From Klebsiella spallanzanii (lineage in GTDB: Bacteria; Pseudomonadota; Gammaproteobacteria; Enterobacterales; Enterobacteriaceae): a DNA stretch of 38,542 bases. A program made the translations under genes and the position numbers. The stretch lies in the NCBI RefSeq assembly GCF_902158555.1, contig NZ_CABGGS010000007.1, forward strand, positions 95,261-133,802, read 5' to 3'. The notes beneath the pieces are model-generated. The model saw nothing but the letters and a program-made list of their open reading frames with translations, ran no database searches and was not told the origin of the DNA. This document shows, one piece after another, positions 8,802 through 18,326 of the stretch; within the stretch, counting starts at the first letter, position 1; every line of letters starts with the position of its first letter.

Positions 8802-9308
8802 GCAAAAATCTCCAGAATTTTTTGTCGACAGCGTCCAACTTTGTCGTTTTTTCCACTACCGGAACGGGGTAATGGCATATTGGTTGTATTGGGCGACCGT
8901 ATCCTGACGGAAGCTTTGTTTTTTCACAAACGATTTAACACAGCATTTACACGAAATGCTTCGGGGACCAAACTTCATTTTGTTATAGGTTGCACTCTCT
9001 CACGTTTTTACCGGTTGCACCACGCAAAAGTGTTAAGTGACGCATAGAAAAACCCTATTAGACCGGGGATAAATCCCTGCTATTTTCATCATGATTTTTA
9101 ACAATCAAAGCAATTTTCAGCCTGCCACACAATTCTCAATTAACAAGGTTGCACAAAGTTGCAACATGATAGATATTTCTACGCAACCGCATAACTGCAC
9201 AGAAGCGAAGTTCGCAAAATCATTCAATCTGCGTCGAGGCGGCAAATGCAGCCAACAAAGAGGCAGGTTGAAGGATGAAGCGAATGACCAATAACAGGAG
9301 TTCCTGAC
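8802..9308. promoter_or_regulatory. putP-putA control region with PutA operators
   Basis: This divergent intergenic region contains the PutA operator hexamer GTTGCA at 8989-8994, 9014-9019, 9148-9153 and 9158-9163. The last one overlaps the inverted TGCAAC (9160-9165), giving a small palindrome. In E. coli PutA binds such hexamers through its ribbon-helix-helix domain and represses both genes. Two sites lie nearer putP and two nearer putA. No other gene is seen here. Confidence 0.8.
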
Positions 9309-12300
9309 ATGGGCACCACCACCATGGGTGTAAAACTTGACGACGCGACGCGCGAACGCATTAAATCCGCGGCGAGCCGTATTGACCGCACGCCGCACTG
9401 GCTGATTAAACAGGCCATCTTCAACTATCTTGAAAAGCTGGAAAACGACGAGACGCTGCCGGAGCTACCTGCGCTGCTCGCTGGCGCGGCTAACGAAAGC
9501 GATGAGGCAGGCAATCCGGGCGACGAGCCTTATCAGCCGTTCCTTGAATTCGCCGAGCAAATCCTGCCGCAGTCCGTCTCCCGCGCCTCCATTACCGCCG
9601 CCTGGCGCTGGGCCGAAACCGATGCTGTGCCGATGCTGCTGGAGCAGGCCCGTCTGCCGCAAAACCTGGGCGAACAAGCGCACAAGCTGGCGTATCAGTT
9701 GGCAGAAAAGCTGCGTAATCAGAAAACCGCCAGCGGTCGCGCCGGGATGGTGCAAAGCCTGTTGCAGGAATTCTCGCTCTCCTCGCAGGAAGGCGTGGCG
9801 CTGATGTGCCTGGCGGAAGCGCTGCTGCGCATCCCCGACAAGGCCACCCGCGATGCGCTAATTCGCGACAAAATCAGCAACGGCAACTGGCAGTCGCATA
9901 TCGGCCGCAGCCCGTCGCTGTTCGTTAACGCCGCCACCTGGGGGCTGCTGTTTACCGGCAAACTGGTCTCTACGCATAATGAAACCAGCCTGTCGCGCTC
10001 GCTGAACCGCATTATCGGTAAGAGCGGCGAGCCGCTGATCCGCAAAGGCGTCGATATGGCGATGCGTCTGATGGGTGAGCAGTTTGTTACCGGCGAAACC
10101 ATTGCTGAGGCGCTGGCTAACGCCCGCAAGCTGGAAGATAAAGGTTTCCGCTACTCCTACGATATGCTCGGCGAAGCGGCGCTAACCGCCGACGATGCTC
10201 AGGCCTATATGGTCTCCTATCAGCAGGCGATTCACGCCATCGGCAAAGCCTCAAACGGACGCGGTATTTATGAAGGTCCGGGGATCTCGATTAAACTCTC
10301 CGCGCTGCACCCGCGCTACAGCCGCGCTCAGTACGATCGCGCGATGGAAGAACTTTACCCGCGCCTGAAGTCCCTGACTCTGCTGGCGCGCCAGTACGAT
10401 ATTGGCATCAACATCGATGCTGAAGAGGCCGACCGCCTGGAGATCTCTCTCGATCTGCTGGAAAAACTCTGTTTTGAGCCGGAACTGGCGGGCTGGAACG
10501 GCATTGGCTTTGTTATCCAGGCCTACCAGAAACGCTGCCCGTTTGTCATTGACTACCTGATTGACCTCGCCACCCGAAGCCGCCGTCGTCTGATGATCCG
10601 CCTGGTGAAAGGTGCCTACTGGGACAGCGAGATCAAACGCGCGCAGATGGACGGCCTCGAAGGCTATCCTGTCTATACCCGCAAGGTCTACACTGACGTC
10701 TCTTATCTGGCCTGCGCGAAGAAACTGCTGGCAGTACCGAACCTGATTTATCCGCAGTTCGCAACCCACAACGCCCATACCCTGGCAGCGATTTATCAGC
10801 TCGCCGGGCAGAACTACTATCCGGGACAGTATGAATTCCAGTGCCTGCACGGCATGGGTGAGCCGCTGTATGAGCAGGTCACTGGCCCCGTCGCCGACGG
10901 CAAGCTCAACCGACCGTGCCGAATTTATGCCCCGGTCGGCACCCACGAAACGCTGCTGGCGTATCTGGTGCGTCGTCTGCTGGAAAACGGCGCTAACACG
11001 TCGTTTGTTAACCGTATTGCGGATAGCACGCTGCCGCTGGATGAACTGGTTGCCGACCCGGTTGTTGCCGTCGAAAAACTGGCCCAGCAGGAAGGTCAGA
11101 CCGGCCTGCCGCATCCGAAAATTCCGCTGCCGCGCGATCTCTACGGCAAAGGCCGCAGCAACTCTGCCGGTCTGGATCTGGCCAATGAGCATCGTCTGGC
11201 CTCCCTCTCCTCTTCTTTATTAAATAGCGCCCTGCATAAATGGCAGGCGCTGCCGATGCTGGAACAACCGGTTGGCGAAGGCGAAACGCAGGCGGTGATT
11301 AACCCGGCGGAGCCAAAAGATATTGTCGGTCAGGTGCGTGAAGCCAGCGAGGCTGAAGTTCAGCAGGCGCTGACTAACGCGGTCAACAATGCGCCAATCT
11401 GGTTCGCCACCCCGCCGCAGGAGCGCGCGGCAATCCTTGAACGCGCCGCCATACTGATGGAAAGCCAGATGCCGACTCTGATGGGCATTCTGGTGCGCGA
11501 AGCGGGTAAAACCTTCAGCAACGCCATCGCCGAAGTGCGCGAAGCGGTCGATTTCCTGCACTATTACGCAGGACAGGTGCGCGACGATTTTGATAACGAA
11601 ACCCATCGCCCGTTGGGCCCGGTGGTATGTATCAGCCCGTGGAACTTCCCGCTGGCGATCTTTACCGGCCAGATTGCCGCTGCGCTGGCAGCAGGTAATA
11701 CCGTACTGGCAAAACCCGCCGAGCAGACGCCGCTTATCGCCGCTCAGGGTGTGGCAATCCTGCTGGAAGCGGGCGTACCGCCGGGTGTTGTTCAGCTGTT
11801 GCCGGGCCGTGGGGAAACCGTTGGCGCTGCATTAACTTCTGATGAGCGCGTGCGCGGCGTGATGTTTACCGGCTCGACTGAAGTCGCCACCTTATTACAA
11901 CGCAATATCGCCAGCCGTCTTGACGCGCAAGGTCGCCCGACGCCGCTTATCGCCGAAACCGGCGGCATGAACGCGATGATCGTCGACTCCTCGGCCCTGA
12001 CTGAGCAGGTGGTTGTCGACGTACTCGCCTCGGCGTTTGACAGCGCGGGGCAGCGCTGCTCCGCCCTGCGCGTGCTGTGCCTGCAGGACGACATCGCCGA
12101 GCATACGCTGACCATGCTGCGCGGCGCGATGGCCGAATGCCGAATGGGCAATCCGGGCCGCTTGACCACCGATATCGGGCCGGTGATCGATGCCGAAGCC
12201 AAAGAGAACATCGAGCGCCATATCCAGACGCTGCGGACCAAAGGGCGCAAAGTCTTCCAGGCGGTGCGCGAAAACGGCGAAGATTCCCGCGAGTGGACCA

Positions 12301-13271
12301 GCGGTACCTTTGTTCCGCCAACGCTTATTGAGCTCGATAGTTTTGACGAGCTGAAAAAAGAGGTCTTCGGCCCGGTGCTGCATGTGGTGCGCTATAACCG
12401 CAACGAACTGGCTCAACTGGTCGAACAGATTAACGCTTCCGGCTACGGCCTGACCCTCGGCGTGCATACCCGTATCGACGAGACGATCGCTCAGGTGACC
12501 GGCAGCGCTAATGTCGGCAACCTGTACGTTAACCGCAATATGGTCGGCGCGGTAGTCGGCGTGCAGCCGTTCGGCGGCGAAGGGCTGTCGGGTACCGGTC
12601 CGAAAGCAGGCGGTCCGCTGTACCTGTACCGCCTGCTCTCCAGCCGCCCGCAAAACGCCGTCGGGATCACCCTCGCCCGTCAGGACGCCGAGCGCCCGCT
12701 GGATGCGCAGTTGAAAACGCTGCTGGAGAAACCGTTACTTGCACTACAGCAGTGGGCAGCGGACCGTCCGGAATTACAGGCCCTGTGCCAGACATTCAGT
12801 GAACAGGCGCAGGCCGGAACCCAGCGCCTGCTGCCAGGACCAACCGGTGAGCGCAACACCCTGACCTTTATGCCGCGCGACCGGGTGCTGTGCGTGGCTG
12901 ATAACGAGCAGGATGCGCTGACCCAACTGGCGGGCGTTATCGCCGTCGGTTGTGAAGTGCTGTGGCCTGATGTGCCTCTCCAGCGCGAGCTGGCGAAAAA
13001 GCTGCCGCGCGACGTCAGCGAACGCATCCACTTTGCCAAAACGGAAACCCTGATGACCGAACCGTTCGATGCGGTTATCTATCACGGCGATTCCGATCAG
13101 CTGCGGGAACTGTGCGAGCAGGTAGCGGCACGCGATGGCGCGATTGTTTCAGTGCAGGGCTTCGCCCGCGGCGAAAGCAATTTGCTGCTGGAACGGCTCT
13201 ACATTGAACGTTCGCTCAGCGTTAATACCGCCGCGGCAGGCGGTAACGCCAGCCTGATGACGATTGGTTAA
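9309..13271 (+). CDS. putA: PutA, trifunctional proline dehydrogenase / P5C dehydrogenase / repressor
   Basis: A 1320-aa protein that oxidises proline to glutamate and represses the put genes. Domains in order: ribbon-helix-helix DNA-binding region (about 1-47, GVKLDDATRERIKSAASRID), FAD proline dehydrogenase barrel (about 260-610, with RLMIRLVKGAYWD and YAPVGTHETLLAYLVRRLLENG), aldehyde dehydrogenase domain (about 650-1120) with Glu883 (ETGG) and catalytic Cys917 (GQRCSALR), and a C-terminal domain (about 1130-1320) that closes the substrate tunnel. The length equals that of E. coli PutA. CAGGAG lies about 10 nt before the ATG. When reduced by proline the protein moves to the membrane and leaves its operators. 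It is divergent from putP. Confidence 0.99.
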   Translation: MGTTTMGVKLDDATRERIKSAASRIDRTPHWLIKQAIFNYLEKLENDETLPELPALLAGAANESDEAGNPGDEPYQPFLEFAEQILPQSVSRASITAAWRWAETDAVPMLLEQARLPQNLGEQAHKLAYQLAEKLRNQKTASGRAGMVQSLLQEFSLSSQEGVALMCLAEALLRIPDKATRDALIRDKISNGNWQSHIGRSPSLFVNAATWGLLFTGKLVSTHNETSLSRSLNRIIGKSGEPLIRKGVDMAMRLMGEQFVTGETIAEALANARKLEDKGFRYSYDMLGEAALTADDAQAYMVSYQQAIHAIGKASNGRGIYEGPGISIKLSALHPRYSRAQYDRAMEELYPRLKSLTLLARQYDIGINIDAEEADRLEISLDLLEKLCFEPELAGWNGIGFVIQAYQKRCPFVIDYLIDLATRSRRRLMIRLVKGAYWDSEIKRAQMDGLEGYPVYTRKVYTDVSYLACAKKLLAVPNLIYPQFATHNAHTLAAIYQLAGQNYYPGQYEFQCLHGMGEPLYEQVTGPVADGKLNRPCRIYAPVGTHETLLAYLVRRLLENGANTSFVNRIADSTLPLDELVADPVVAVEKLAQQEGQTGLPHPKIPLPRDLYGKGRSNSAGLDLANEHRLASLSSSLLNSALHKWQALPMLEQPVGEGETQAVINPAEPKDIVGQVREASEAEVQQALTNAVNNAPIWFATPPQERAAILERAAILMESQMPTLMGILVREAGKTFSNAIAEVREAVDFLHYYAGQVRDDFDNETHRPLGPVVCISPWNFPLAIFTGQIAAALAAGNTVLAKPAEQTPLIAAQGVAILLEAGVPPGVVQLLPGRGETVGAALTSDERVRGVMFTGSTEVATLLQRNIASRLDAQGRPTPLIAETGGMNAMIVDSSALTEQVVVDVLASAFDSAGQRCSALRVLCLQDDIAEHTLTMLRGAMAECRMGNPGRLTTDIGPVIDAEAKENIERHIQTLRTKGRKVFQAVRENGEDSREWTSGTFVPPTLIELDSFDELKKEVFGPVLHVVRYNRNELAQLVEQINASGYGLTLGVHTRIDETIAQVTGSANVGNLYVNRNMVGAVVGVQPFGGEGLSGTGPKAGGPLYLYRLLSSRPQNAVGITLARQDAERPLDAQLKTLLEKPLLALQQWAADRPELQALCQTFSEQAQAGTQRLLPGPTGERNTLTFMPRDRVLCVADNEQDALTQLAGVIAVGCEVLWPDVPLQRELAKKLPRDVSERIHFAKTETLMTEPFDAVIYHGDSDQLRELCEQVAARDGAIVSVQGFARGESNLLLERLYIERSLSVNTAAAGGNASLMTIG

Positions 13272-13297
13272 AGCCCCCCGCAGACGGTGGTGGACCG

Positions 13298-13334
13298 GTA
13301 GCCCGGGCAGGCGCTCTGCGCCGCCCCCGGGAAA
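13298..13334. repeat. Single REP element after putA
   Basis: GTAGCCCGGGCAGG followed by CGCTCTGCG and CCGCCCCCGGGAAA is a single REP of the same family as the others in the window. It lies between putA and its likely terminator. Confidence 0.8.
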
Positions 13335-13390
13335 ACAGACCGGCATCAACGTCAGCTAATGACACCAGGCGCAGGCTGTGGTTAATTAAG

Positions 13391-13413
13391 GCTCCCGGAC
13401 GGGAGCTTTTTTT
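13391..13413 (+). terminator. Terminator after putA
   Basis: A 7-bp stem (GCTCCCG / CGGGAGC, loop GA) is directly followed by seven T. It ends the putA transcript and lies 15 nt before the next gene. Confidence 0.88.
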
Positions 13414-13427
13414 ATGGGAGTTGACCA

Positions 13428-13823
13428 ATGAAACGCACTTTACTCGCGCTTACTGCGCTGCTGGCAAGCACTCATGCGCTGGCGGACGAATGCAATAACG
13501 CCAGCAATCAAACGGAGATGAATCAGTGCACCGCTGCCCAATACCAGGCGGCGGATAAAAAACTGAATGAAACCTATCAGGAAGCACTGAAGCGCGCCTC
13601 CGGCAAGCAGCAGGAATTACTCAAAAAAGCGCAGCTGGCGTGGATTACCCTACGCGATGACGACTGCAAATTCCTCGCCTCCGGCGCAGACGGCGGCAGC
13701 GTACAGCCGATGCTTATCAACCAGTGCATGTCAGATAAAACCGTCGAGCGCGAGTCGTATCTTGCCTCGCTGCTACAGTGCGAAGATGGTGATCAAAGCT
13801 GCCCCCTGCCGCCCGCCAATTAA
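13428..13823 (+). CDS. Secreted LprI-like (DUF1311) protein
   Basis: A 131-aa exported protein. Residues 1-19 form a Sec signal peptide (MKRTLLALTALLASTHALA) with cleavage at ALA-DE. The mature part has the DUF1311/LprI N-terminal domain pattern: CNNASNQTEMNQC, then a helical stretch with AADKKLNETYQEAL, AQLAWITLRDDDCKF and QCMSDKTVERESYL. Six cysteines suggest disulfides. Relatives include lysozyme-inhibitor LprI, but the function here is not known. The start has GGGAG about 9 nt upstream. The stop overlaps the rutR stop by a few bases in convergent orientation, so the two transcripts may collide. Confidence 0.85.
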   Translation: MKRTLLALTALLASTHALADECNNASNQTEMNQCTAAQYQAADKKLNETYQEALKRASGKQQELLKKAQLAWITLRDDDCKFLASGADGGSVQPMLINQCMSDKTVERESYLASLLQCEDGDQSCPLPPAN

Positions 13824-14458
13824 CGCAGGCGAATACCTTCGATAATCATCCGCTGTACGTTATCGACGGTTTGCTGAAAGAATGCTTCATCGCGCAGCGT
13901 TGCGCCGGTCACCGCCTCAACCTGAGTAGCGAAATCGGCGTAATGCTGAGTGGTCGCCCAAATCATAAAAATCAGATGCTGCGGGTCAACGGGCGCCAGT
14001 CTGCCGCTCTCGACCCAGCCGGAAATAATCGCCGACTTCTCATCCACCAGCGCTTTCAGATCGCCGGTCAGCTCGCCCATCAGCAGCGGCGCGCCCTGAA
14101 GCATCTCCAGACAAAACAGCTTCGAAGCCTGCGGGTGATCGCGCGACACCTCCAGCTTGAGGCGAATATACTCACCAATCGCCACCAGCGGGCTGATATC
14201 TTCCCGAAAAGCCCTCAGCGGTGCCAGCCAGATAGCCAGAATCTGTTGCAACACGGCAATATACAGCGCCTCTTTCGACGGGTAGTAATAGAGCAAATTG
14301 GTTTTTGACACCCCGGCCAGCTCGGCGACCTGTTCAAGGCGCGTACCGTGGATACCAAACTGCGAGAACGCGTCCAGCGCAGCGGCCAGAATAGCCTCTT
14401 TTTTTGCGCTCACCGCCTGTGAACGTTTTCCGGTCTTTTTCACGGCGCCCTGTGCCAT
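13820..14458 (-). CDS. rutR: RutR, uracil-responsive TetR-family regulator
   Basis: A 212-aa TetR-family DNA-binding protein, the length of E. coli RutR. The helix-turn-helix is at about residues 38-67 (GTRLEQVAELAGVSKTNLLYYYPSKEALY), preceded by a basic N-terminus. The C-terminal ligand domain includes FMIWATTQHYADFA. In E. coli RutR represses rutABCDEFG and is released by uracil or thymine; it also binds near carAB and other genes. It is divergent from rutA, with the shared regulatory region in between. Confidence 0.97.
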   Translation of the reverse strand: MAQGAVKKTGKRSQAVSAKKEAILAAALDAFSQFGIHGTRLEQVAELAGVSKTNLLYYYPSKEALYIAVLQQILAIWLAPLRAFREDISPLVAIGEYIRLKLEVSRDHPQASKLFCLEMLQGAPLLMGELTGDLKALVDEKSAIISGWVESGRLAPVDPQHLIFMIWATTQHYADFATQVEAVTGATLRDEAFFQQTVDNVQRMIIEGIRLR

Positions 14459-14519
14459 TAGTCATCTCCTTCTTTTTACGCCATCAGCATAGCAAAAGCC
14501 CAACGCCGACACGACTCTC

Positions 14520-14536
14520 TGCACCTCGATTGCGCA
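14520..14536 (+). promoter_or_regulatory. NtrC-like binding site upstream of rutA
   Basis: TGCAC-N7-GCGCA matches the NtrC dyad TGCAC-N7-GTGCA with one mismatch. A second weaker copy, TGCAC-N7-GACCA, is at 14554-14570 and overlaps the RutR-like operator. Both lie about 75-140 bp before the sigma-54 promoter, the usual enhancer position. NtrC activation of rut is known in E. coli. Confidence 0.6.
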
Positions 14537-14563
14537 TGACTGCGGTTTTTTCGTGCACTGATT

Positions 14564-14579
14564 TTGACCATTTAGTCTA
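14564..14579 (+). promoter_or_regulatory. rutR: RutR-like operator
   Basis: TTGACCATTTAGTCTA matches the RutR palindrome TTGACCA-NN-TGGTCAA perfectly in the left half and 5 of 7 in the right half. It lies between rutR and rutA and overlaps the second NtrC-like site. Confidence 0.65.
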
Positions 14580-14643
14580 CTTTTTCGCTGTTATTTTCAG
14601 CAACCACTCAGCAACACATTAATAACATTAACCTTTGCAAAAC

Positions 14644-14660
14644 TGGCATCGCCTTTGCTT
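14644..14660 (+). promoter_or_regulatory. Sigma-54 promoter of rutABCDEFG
   Basis: TGGCAT-CGCCT-TTGCTT matches the sigma-54 consensus TGGCAC-N5-TTGCW, with GG and GC separated by exactly 10 bp. Transcription should start near 14671, about 70 nt before the chosen rutA start. This fits nitrogen-limitation control. Confidence 0.8.
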
Positions 14661-14743
14661 TACCTTTGACACGGGGCGACCAAAGGAGATGCAGGATGCA
14701 GCGCCGCGCGACTTCTTGTTCAACGACATGCAGAGAGGTAGGT

Positions 14744-15835
14744 ATGAAAATTGGTGTCTTCGTTCCGATTGGTAATAACGGCTGGCTGATTTCCACCCAT
14801 GCTCCCCAGTACATGCCGACGTTCGAGCTGAATAAGGCCATCGTGCAGAAAGCCGAGCACTATAATTTCGATTTCGCCCTTTCAATGATCAAACTGCGCG
14901 GTTTCGGCGGCAAAACTGAATTTTGGGATCACAACCTTGAATCCTTCACCTTGATGGCCGGGCTGGCGGCAGTCACCTCACGCATTCAGATCTATGCCAC
15001 CGCCGCCACGCTGACGCTGCCCCCGGCAATCGTCGCCCGTATGGCCTCGACTATCGACTCTATCTCCGGCGGGCGCTTCGGCGTCAATCTGGTGACCGGT
15101 TGGCAAAAACCAGAATATGAGCAGATGGGCATGTGGCCGGGAGATGATTACTTCGCCAGCCGCTACGACTATCTCACTGAATATGTCCAGGTTCTGCGCG
15201 ACCTGTGGGGCACCGGGCGCAGCGACTTTAAAGGCGACTACTTCACCATGAACGATTGTCGCGTTAGCCCGCAGCCGTCGCAGCCGATGAAAGTGATCTG
15301 CGCCGGGCAGAGCGATGCCGGAATGGCGTTCTCCGCCCAGCACGCCGACTACAACTTCTGCTTCGGGAAAGGGGTTAACACTCCCGCCGCCTTCGCTCCT
15401 ACCGCAGCGCGGATGATGCAGGCAGCGGAAAAAACCGGCCGCGATGTCGGCTCCTACGTGCTGTTTATGGTGATTGCCGATGAAACCGATGAGGCGGCCC
15501 GCGCGAAATGGGAACACTACAAAGATGGCGCAGATGAAGAAGCGCTGGCATGGCTGACCGAACAGAGCCAGAAAGATACCCGCTCCGGCAGCGACACTAA
15601 TGTCCGCCAGATGGCCGACCCCACGTCAGCGGTCAACATCAACATGGGTACTCTCGTCGGCTCTTACGCCAACGTTGCCCGCATGCTCGACGAAGTGGCG
15701 GAGGTCCCCGGCACCGACGGCGTGCTGCTGACGTTTGATGATTTTCTTATCGGCATCGAAGCCTTTGGTCAGCGCATTCAGCCGCTGATGCGCTGCCGCG
15801 ACCATATCACCACACTCACTCAAGAGGTTGCCTGA
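14744..15835 (+). CDS. rutA: RutA, pyrimidine monooxygenase
   Basis: A 363-aa FMN-dependent enzyme of the luciferase-like family that opens the uracil ring between N3 and C4 using O2 and reduced FMN from RutF. Landmarks are [62 protein letters not shown] and [14 protein letters not shown]. The ATG at 14744 has GAGAGG upstream and matches the conserved start. The frame stays open upstream. An in-frame ATG at 14696 has a better Shine-Dalgarno (AAAGGAG, spacing 7) and would add 16 residues, so the true start is not certain. The stop overlaps the rutB start (TGATG). Confidence 0.97.
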   Translation: MKIGVFVPIGNNGWLISTHAPQYMPTFELNKAIVQKAEHYNFDFALSMIKLRGFGGKTEFWDHNLESFTLMAGLAAVTSRIQIYATAATLTLPPAIVARMASTIDSISGGRFGVNLVTGWQKPEYEQMGMWPGDDYFASRYDYLTEYVQVLRDLWGTGRSDFKGDYFTMNDCRVSPQPSQPMKVICAGQSDAGMAFSAQHADYNFCFGKGVNTPAAFAPTAARMMQAAEKTGRDVGSYVLFMVIADETDEAARAKWEHYKDGADEEALAWLTEQSQKDTRSGSDTNVRQMADPTSAVNINMGTLVGSYANVARMLDEVAEVPGTDGVLLTFDDFLIGIEAFGQRIQPLMRCRDHITTLTQEVA

Positions 15836-16545
15836 TGATTACCCTTCCCGCTCGCCCGGAATCCCTGACCTTTGCGCCGCAGCAGAGCGCGCTGATCGTG
15901 GTGGATATGCAGAACGCCTACGCCAGCGAGGGCGGCTACCTCGACCTCGCCGGATTTGACGTTTCCGCCACCCGACCGGTTATCGACAATATCAACACCG
16001 CCGTTGCCGCCGCGCGCGCCGCCGGGATGCTGATTATCTGGTTCCAGAACGGCTGGGACGACCAGTATGTGGAAGCCGGTGGCCCCGGCTCACCGAATTT
16101 TCATAAATCCAACGCGCTGAAAACCATGCGTAAAAACCCTGAGCTGCAGGGCAAACTGCTGGCAAAAGGCGGCTGGGACTATCAGCTGGTCGATCAGCTC
16201 AAACCGCTGCCGGGCGATATTGTGCTACCGAAACCGCGCTACAGCGGCTTCTTCAACACCGCGCTCGACAGCATCCTGCGCAGTCGCGGCATTCGCCATC
16301 TGGTCTTTACCGGTATCGCCACCAACGTCTGCGTAGAGTCGACCCTGCGCGATGGCTTCTTCCTCGAATATTTCGGCATTGTACTTGAAGATGCCACCCA
16401 CCAGGCCGGGCCGTCGTTCGCCCAGCAGGCGGCGCTGTTCAATATTGAAACCTTTTTTGGCTGGGTCAGCGATGTCGCCAGCTTCTGCTCGGCTCTTGAG
16501 CCCGCAGCACCGCTCTCATTCCCGGAGGAGAAACGTTATGCCTAA
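15835..16545 (+). CDS. rutB: RutB, ureidoacrylate amidohydrolase
   Basis: A 236-aa cysteine hydrolase of the isochorismatase-like family. It hydrolyses the peroxy or ureidoacrylate product of RutA to aminoacrylate and carbamate. The catalytic triad is visible: Asp24 (VVDMQNAY), Lys133 (LPKPRYSGF) and Cys166 (ATNVCVEST). It starts within the stop of rutA (overlap TGATG), so translation is likely coupled. The last few residues overlap the rutC start. Confidence 0.97.
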   Translation: MITLPARPESLTFAPQQSALIVVDMQNAYASEGGYLDLAGFDVSATRPVIDNINTAVAAARAAGMLIIWFQNGWDDQYVEAGGPGSPNFHKSNALKTMRKNPELQGKLLAKGGWDYQLVDQLKPLPGDIVLPKPRYSGFFNTALDSILRSRGIRHLVFTGIATNVCVESTLRDGFFLEYFGIVLEDATHQAGPSFAQQAALFNIETFFGWVSDVASFCSALEPAAPLSFPEEKRYA

Positions 16546-16930
16546 ACAAGTGATTATTCCGCCAGGCACCACCACGCCGATCGCGCCGTTTGTCCCTGGC
16601 ACGCTGGCCGACGGCGTGGTTTACGTCTCCGGCACGCTGCCGTTTGATAAGCAAAACAACGTGGTTTACATCGGCGACCCAAAGGCGCAAACCCGTCACG
16701 TGCTCGACACCATCAAGAGCGTTATCGAGACGGCGGGGGGCAGTATGGAGGATGTGACGTTCAACAGCATCTTTATCACCGACTGGAAAAACTACGCCGC
16801 GATTAACGAGGTCTACGCTGAATTCTTCCCCGGCGACAAACCGGCGCGTTTCTGCATCCAGTGCGGGCTGGTGAAGCCTGATGCGCTGGTAGAAATAGCG
16901 ACCGTCGCGCATATCGGGAAGCCGGCATGA
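16538..16930 (+). CDS. rutC: RutC, RidA/YjgF-family aminoacrylate deaminase
   Basis: A 130-aa trimeric RidA-family protein. It is proposed to convert 3-aminoacrylate in the Rut pathway. The family core is clear: [55 protein letters not shown], and [26 protein letters not shown], with the conserved Arg before FCIQ. GGAGGAG lies 6 nt before the ATG and fixes the start. It overlaps the rutB end by 8 nt and the rutD start by 4 nt (ATGA). Confidence 0.97.
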   Translation: MPKQVIIPPGTTTPIAPFVPGTLADGVVYVSGTLPFDKQNNVVYIGDPKAQTRHVLDTIKSVIETAGGSMEDVTFNSIFITDWKNYAAINEVYAEFFPGDKPARFCIQCGLVKPDALVEIATVAHIGKPA

Positions 16931-17730
16931 TTAAGCTCAATATCTCCCCGCCGCCTTATCCGGGTGCGCCGGTGGTGGTGCTGAGCGCCGGGCTCGGCGG
17001 CGCGGGCGGCTACTGGCTGGCGCAGCGCGCGGCGCTGGAAACACGGTATCAACTGTTGAGCTATGACCATAACGGCACCGGTGAAAACGGCGGCCCGCTG
17101 CCCGCAGGCTACAGCATGGCGACTATGGCGCAGGAGCTGTACTCGGCGCTGCAAGACGCGGGAGTTGCGCGTTTTGCCCTGGTCGGTCACGCGCTGGGTG
17201 CGCTGATTGGCCTGCAGCTGGCGCTGGATTTTCCCGAGGCGGTCAGCGCCCTCGTACTGATTAACGGTTGGCTGACGCTCTCCCCGCATACCCGTCGCTG
17301 CTTTCTGGTGCGCGAACGCCTGCTGCACGCGGGCGGTGCTCAGGCATGGGTTGAAGCGCAGCCGCTGTTTCTCTATCCGGCGGAGTGGATGGCCTCTCGC
17401 CTGCCGCGCCTCGAGGCCGAAGACGCGCTCGCCATCAGCCATTTTCAGGGCAAAGATAATCTGCTCAAACGGCTTAATGCCCTCAAACAGGCCGACTTTT
17501 CACGGCGGGCGGCGGCAATAACCTGCCCGACGCTCATCATCAGCGCGGCCGACGATCTGCTGGTTCCGGCCTCCTGCTCCCGCGTGCTGCAGGCGGCAAT
17601 CCCCGGCAGCCAACTGGTGGAAATGGCCTGGGGCGGCCACGCCTGTAACGTCACTGACACCGCCAACTTTAACCCTATTTTATGCGACGGGCTGGCCACC
17701 ATGCTGCCCGCAGTTCAGGAGGATCTATGA
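16927..17730 (+). CDS. rutD: RutD, alpha/beta hydrolase-fold protein
   Basis: A 267-aa alpha/beta hydrolase-fold protein. It speeds release of malonic semialdehyde from the pathway intermediate. The oxyanion-region motif is [12 protein letters not shown] near residues 19-30. The nucleophile elbow is G87-H88-A89-L90-G91, so the usual Ser is replaced by Ala; the same GHALG is what I recall for E. coli RutD. Asp (SAADDLLVP) and His (GGHACNV) positions of the triad are present. It overlaps rutC and rutE by ATGA. Confidence 0.96.
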   Translation: MIKLNISPPPYPGAPVVVLSAGLGGAGGYWLAQRAALETRYQLLSYDHNGTGENGGPLPAGYSMATMAQELYSALQDAGVARFALVGHALGALIGLQLALDFPEAVSALVLINGWLTLSPHTRRCFLVRERLLHAGGAQAWVEAQPLFLYPAEWMASRLPRLEAEDALAISHFQGKDNLLKRLNALKQADFSRRAAAITCPTLIISAADDLLVPASCSRVLQAAIPGSQLVEMAWGGHACNVTDTANFNPILCDGLATMLPAVQEDL

Positions 17731-18317
17731 ACGAAGCCATTAGCCCGGCCGCCTGCGCCACGCTGTTTACCGAAGCCAGAACCCACAACGGCTGGCTGGA
17801 CAAACCAGTCACCGATGACCAGCTGCGGGAAATCTACGCCTTGATGAAAATGGGGCCCACCTCCGCCAACTGCTCACCAGCGCGTATCGTTTTTATCCGC
17901 ACCCCGGAGGGCAAAGAGACGCTGCGCCCGACCCTGTCCAGCGGCAATCTGGAGAAGACCATGCAGGCCCCGGTCACCGCGATTGTGGCCTGGGACAGCG
18001 CTTTCTATGACCGCCTGCCGGAGCTATTTCCGCACGGTGACGCCCGCAGCTGGTTTACCTCCAGCCCACAGCTGGCGGAAGAGACGGCCTTTCGCAACAG
18101 CTCATTACAGGCGGCATACCTGATTTTCGCCTGCCGGGCGCTGGGCCTGGACACCGGTCCGATGTCGGGATTTGACCGCGAAAAAGTCGATGCAGCATTT
18201 TTTGCCGACGGCGGCTGGAAAAGTAACCTGCTGATTAACATTGGCTACGGCGATACCAGCAAACTGTACGACCGCCTGCCGCGTCTTACCTTCGATGATG
18301 CCTGCCAGCTGGCATAA
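17727..18317 (+). CDS. rutE: RutE, malonic semialdehyde reductase
   Basis: A 196-aa nitroreductase-family protein, the same length as E. coli RutE. It reduces malonic semialdehyde to 3-hydroxypropionate and detoxifies this end product. Visible family segments are [20 protein letters not shown] (FMN site), [29 protein letters not shown] and [18 protein letters not shown] lies 6 nt before the ATG, which overlaps the rutD stop. A longer frame upstream starts inside rutD and has no support. Confidence 0.97.
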   Translation: MNEAISPAACATLFTEARTHNGWLDKPVTDDQLREIYALMKMGPTSANCSPARIVFIRTPEGKETLRPTLSSGNLEKTMQAPVTAIVAWDSAFYDRLPELFPHGDARSWFTSSPQLAEETAFRNSSLQAAYLIFACRALGLDTGPMSGFDREKVDAAFFADGGWKSNLLINIGYGDTSKLYDRLPRLTFDDACQLA

Positions 18318-18326
18318 GGAGCCCGC

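Noticed and set aside
10251..11192. Long open frames antisense to putA (also 11895-12653 and others)
   Set aside because: They lie within putA, which is clearly real. They reflect GC-rich codon bias, and show no ribosome binding sites or family motifs.
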